A DNA stretch of 64,000 nt from Oscillospiraceae bacterium (GTDB taxonomy: Bacteria > Bacillota > Clostridia > Oscillospirales > Acutalibacteraceae). Each line of letters opens with the position of its first letter. Positions within the stretch are counted from its first letter, which is position 1. The position numbers were made by a program, and so were the translations under genes. The stretch is taken from contig CACYHA010000006.1 of NCBI GenBank assembly GCA_902774035.1, positions 124,001 through 188,000 on the forward strand, in the 5' to 3' direction. This document shows, piece by piece, positions 61,653 to 64,000 of this stretch. The notes beneath the pieces are model-generated. The model was not told the origin of the DNA. It made no database searches and saw only the letters and a list, made by a program, of their open reading frames with translations.

Positions 61653-63983
61653 ATGAAAAAACTAACTGCATTTTTGCTCACACTGCTCATGCTCATGAGT
61701 GCTGTACCTTTGGGTATGATCAACGTGAGTGCTAAAGCAACCGCAAAGACAGATTTTGTTAGTTTTGCTTATATCAAAAACGGCGGCGAAGGAACCATGG
61801 AAAGCGATATATATTGGGGTAAATGGCCTCAATATGTCACTTTTAAATCAAATGCGTTTACAAGAAAGGGTTATATATTCAGCGGATGGAATGCATTTCG
61901 CTGGTCTGATGAAACCTGGTATGTTTCGGGAAAGGGCTGGAAAACCGAAGCAGAAATAAATAAGGGAAAACTGACGAAAAAAGTCTATTCCAGCGGAACG
62001 AAGTATGAACTGAACAGTTCATGGAAAAATGCAGCAATATTCGATAAAAACGGGAAACAGACAAAAGGTGAAATCTTTTGGCTTTATGCTGTGTGGGAGA
62101 AAGCAACCACTCCCACTGTCACCTTGCGATCTCCGTCCCATATTGAAACCAACGCCGCAACTGTTCATCTGACTGCAAAGAATCCCGGCAAGTTGCTGAT
62201 TACCGCTCGCGGCGTGCAGGTGAAGAAGAAAGGGGCATCCTCCTGGGCAAAAACATACAGCGAAGACCTTTCTAAAAAGAGCTATAACAAGGATACCGAG
62301 ATCACCGGTTACTTCGACATCGGCAGTGGCAAAGAAGTTAACTATGCACTTTCGGCCGGAACACCCTATGAATATCGTTGCTTTGTTACCAGCGGTGGGA
62401 CCAACTATTATTCCAATGTTTCAACATTTACAACAAAGTCAGTTCTTAAAGATTCCTGGTCAAAATACAACGCAACTAACATCACCGAGACAAACGCAAA
62501 GATCGAAGCGCGCGTGACGTTCAACAAGAGTGTCAAGCATGAAAAGTGCGGCTTCTATCTGGGCACACAGTCCGGCAAGCTGACGAAAAACGCAAAGTAC
62601 GATACCATCAACAAGAATCGGACGTATACCGATATGTGGTATGACCTGAACAAATGGTACGGTAAGCTGACGCCCGGCACGACCTATTATTATCAATTCT
62701 TCATTGTTGCGAACGGAACGGAATATAAGAGTGCCGAACAATCTTTCAAAACCAAAGGCACTCCAGTAACGGAGTATAACTTCACTGTGAAGTACAATGC
62801 AAACGGCGGAACCGGAACCATGGCCGACCAAACTGCAAAAGGCGGTCAGGTTCTTACCATGACACAAAACCAGTTTAAGCGTGCGGGCTATGATTTCGTC
62901 GGCTGGAACGTCAAGCGCGGTTCCGACAGCAAATGGTTTGTGAGTGGCCAGGGCTGGAAAACCGAATCGGACATCAGCAAAAACAAATGGACGAAAAAAG
63001 TATATGGGAACGGGATCACCTTTACATTCGATTCTTCATGGTCAAGCGGCGCAAAACCAACTGACACATTTACCTTCTATGCTGTCTGGAAAGAATGCGA
63101 GCACGTTTGGAACGATGGTATAGTCACCAAAGAGCCGACCACCAAAGCGACCGGCGTGAAAACATTTACCTGTGAACGCTGCGGCAAAACAAAAACCGAA
63201 AAGATTCCGAAAATCACAGCCTTTGCCATCAAATATGTGGCTAACGGCGGAAAGGGAACAATGGCCGGAACCACTGTTCAAACCGGTGACACGTTTACAC
63301 TTCCCGAATGTGCGTTCACGAAGGGCGGCGCTTTCTTTAGCGGTTGGGCGGTCAAGCGCAGCTCTGACAGCAAATGGTACACAACGAACGGTACATGGGA
63401 AACAGCAAAAGCCATTACGACAAATGGCCTGTCCAAGGAAGTCTTTGAAGCCGAATCGGAATATGAGCTGAACGAAGATTGGATCAACGGCGCCAAGAAC
63501 ACAGATACTTATACGTTCTATGCCGTTTGGATCGCCTGTGAGCACGAATGGGATGACGGCGAAGTGACAAAAGAGCCGACCACCAAGGCAACCGGCGTGA
63601 TGACCTATACCTGTGAGTTGTGCGGCGCAACCAAGACAGAGAAGATCCCGAAGCTGGCGAGTTATCAGATCAAATATGCGGCCAATGGCGGCAAGGGCAC
63701 GATGACAGGGACAAAGGTTTTGAAAGACGATGCGATTACTCTTTCCGAATGTGAGTTCACCCGTGCCGGTTATACATTTAACGGTTGGATGGTCAAACGC
63801 ACTTCCGACAGCAAATGGCTCACCGAAGAGGACGGCTGGAAGACAGATAAGGTCATCAAAGCGGAAGAACTGACAAAAACCGTGTTTGACAGCGACACGG
63901 AGATCTCTTTGGATGAGGACTGGATCAACGGCACAAAGAATGTGGACACCTACACGTTTTATGCTGTTTGGGTCAAAGAATAA
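61653..63983 (+). CDS. Secreted repeat protein with InlB-type and FN3-like modules
   Basis: 776 residues. The signal peptide (MKKLTAFLLTLLMLMSAVPLG...VSA) is nearly that of the preceding gene product. Four long InlB-like repeats of about 85-100 residues (GGxGTM...AFTRKGYxFSGWNxxR...DxKW...TFYAVW) lie at about 35-150, 375-480, 520-625 and 665-774. Two FN3-like domains occupy about 155-260 and 265-370. Two CxxC linkers (EHVWNDGIVTKEPTTKATG...CERCGKTKTEKIP and its near-copy CELCGATKTEKIP) separate the last three repeats. It has no lipobox, sortase motif or C-terminal helix. It ends 17 bases before the window edge. Confidence 0.85.
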   Translation: MKKLTAFLLTLLMLMSAVPLGMINVSAKATAKTDFVSFAYIKNGGEGTMESDIYWGKWPQYVTFKSNAFTRKGYIFSGWNAFRWSDETWYVSGKGWKTEAEINKGKLTKKVYSSGTKYELNSSWKNAAIFDKNGKQTKGEIFWLYAVWEKATTPTVTLRSPSHIETNAATVHLTAKNPGKLLITARGVQVKKKGASSWAKTYSEDLSKKSYNKDTEITGYFDIGSGKEVNYALSAGTPYEYRCFVTSGGTNYYSNVSTFTTKSVLKDSWSKYNATNITETNAKIEARVTFNKSVKHEKCGFYLGTQSGKLTKNAKYDTINKNRTYTDMWYDLNKWYGKLTPGTTYYYQFFIVANGTEYKSAEQSFKTKGTPVTEYNFTVKYNANGGTGTMADQTAKGGQVLTMTQNQFKRAGYDFVGWNVKRGSDSKWFVSGQGWKTESDISKNKWTKKVYGNGITFTFDSSWSSGAKPTDTFTFYAVWKECEHVWNDGIVTKEPTTKATGVKTFTCERCGKTKTEKIPKITAFAIKYVANGGKGTMAGTTVQTGDTFTLPECAFTKGGAFFSGWAVKRSSDSKWYTTNGTWETAKAITTNGLSKEVFEAESEYELNEDWINGAKNTDTYTFYAVWIACEHEWDDGEVTKEPTTKATGVMTYTCELCGATKTEKIPKLASYQIKYAANGGKGTMTGTKVLKDDAITLSECEFTRAGYTFNGWMVKRTSDSKWLTEEDGWKTDKVIKAEELTKTVFDSDTEISLDEDWINGTKNVDTYTFYAVWVKE

Positions 63984-64000
63984 GTTCATAAAACGAAATA

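Overview
The window looks like a chromosome segment of a GC-rich, anaerobic, Gram-positive member of the Clostridia, most likely an Oscillospiraceae/Ruminococcaceae-type gut bacterium. The reasons are strong AGGAGG-type ribosome binding sites, sigma-A promoters (TTGNNN-17-TATAAT), lipoproteins with Thr/Glu-rich linkers, BspA-type leucine-rich surface proteins, a class B sortase, spore-related genes (YpeB, SpoIID/LytB, CotH and a SpoVT remnant) and a two-component SufBC iron-sulfur system. This placement rests on gene content read by eye, not on a marker search.

Layout. 1-2617 (minus): phosphodiesterase (cut by the window edge), Hsp33, a methyltransferase and a TrpR-like regulator. 2742-6392 (plus): a membrane-anchored hydrolase, then a polar amino acid ABC transporter (binding protein, permease, ATPase). 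6393-6726: a MITE-like repeat followed by a perfect cloverleaf-shaped inverted-repeat element. 6727-12307 (minus): an envelope cluster with two CDP-glycerol:polyol glycerophosphotransferase paralogues, a surface protein and a secreted LCAT-type lipase. 12492-13751: acetate kinase. 13858-23513 (minus apart from one small gene): mfd, a patatin-like phospholipase, a BspA-like surface protein, hemW and lepA, with a plus-strand ribbon-helix-helix gene whose reading frame needs a -1 shift at an A AAA AAG heptamer. 23663-25338: sufC-sufB. 25426-30819 (minus): a secreted putative zinc protease, serC-serA, a second cloverleaf element and an rRNA methyltransferase. 30902-33894: ybaK and a CotH-type lipoprotein. 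33998-42923 (minus): iscS, thiI, cinA, class B sortase, a SpoIID/LytB protein whose domain appears circularly permuted, and class II aldolase. 43161-49426: ypeB, the long copy of the MITE-like repeat, an SDR dehydrogenase, the third cloverleaf, a YfcC-type transporter, an XRE regulator fused to a desulfoferrodoxin-like module, and a metallo-beta-lactamase-fold hydrolase. 49542-51799: a truncated spoVT next to an AT-richer segment with an AlbA/Schlafen-type ATP-binding protein, bracketed by direct repeats. 51911-63983: a surface-protein region centred on a LytTR response regulator and AgrC-like kinase; paired putative LytTR boxes 20 bp apart lie in front of the divergent surface-protein operons on both sides.

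Functional themes. Much of the window serves the cell envelope: teichoic-acid-like polymer synthesis, sortase, lipoproteins, and surface proteins with signal peptides and short amphipathic C-terminal tails. Sulfur mobilisation (IscS feeding ThiI), Fe-S assembly (SufBC), serine synthesis (SerC-SerA) and core information processing (Mfd, LepA) form the conserved background.

The strongest unexplained signals are: the three-copy cloverleaf element whose stems covary between copies; the HTH-desulfoferrodoxin fusion; the permuted SpoIID domain; the frameshifted ribbon-helix-helix gene; and the repeated LytTR box pairs. No tRNA, rRNA, CRISPR array or known riboswitch was recognised.
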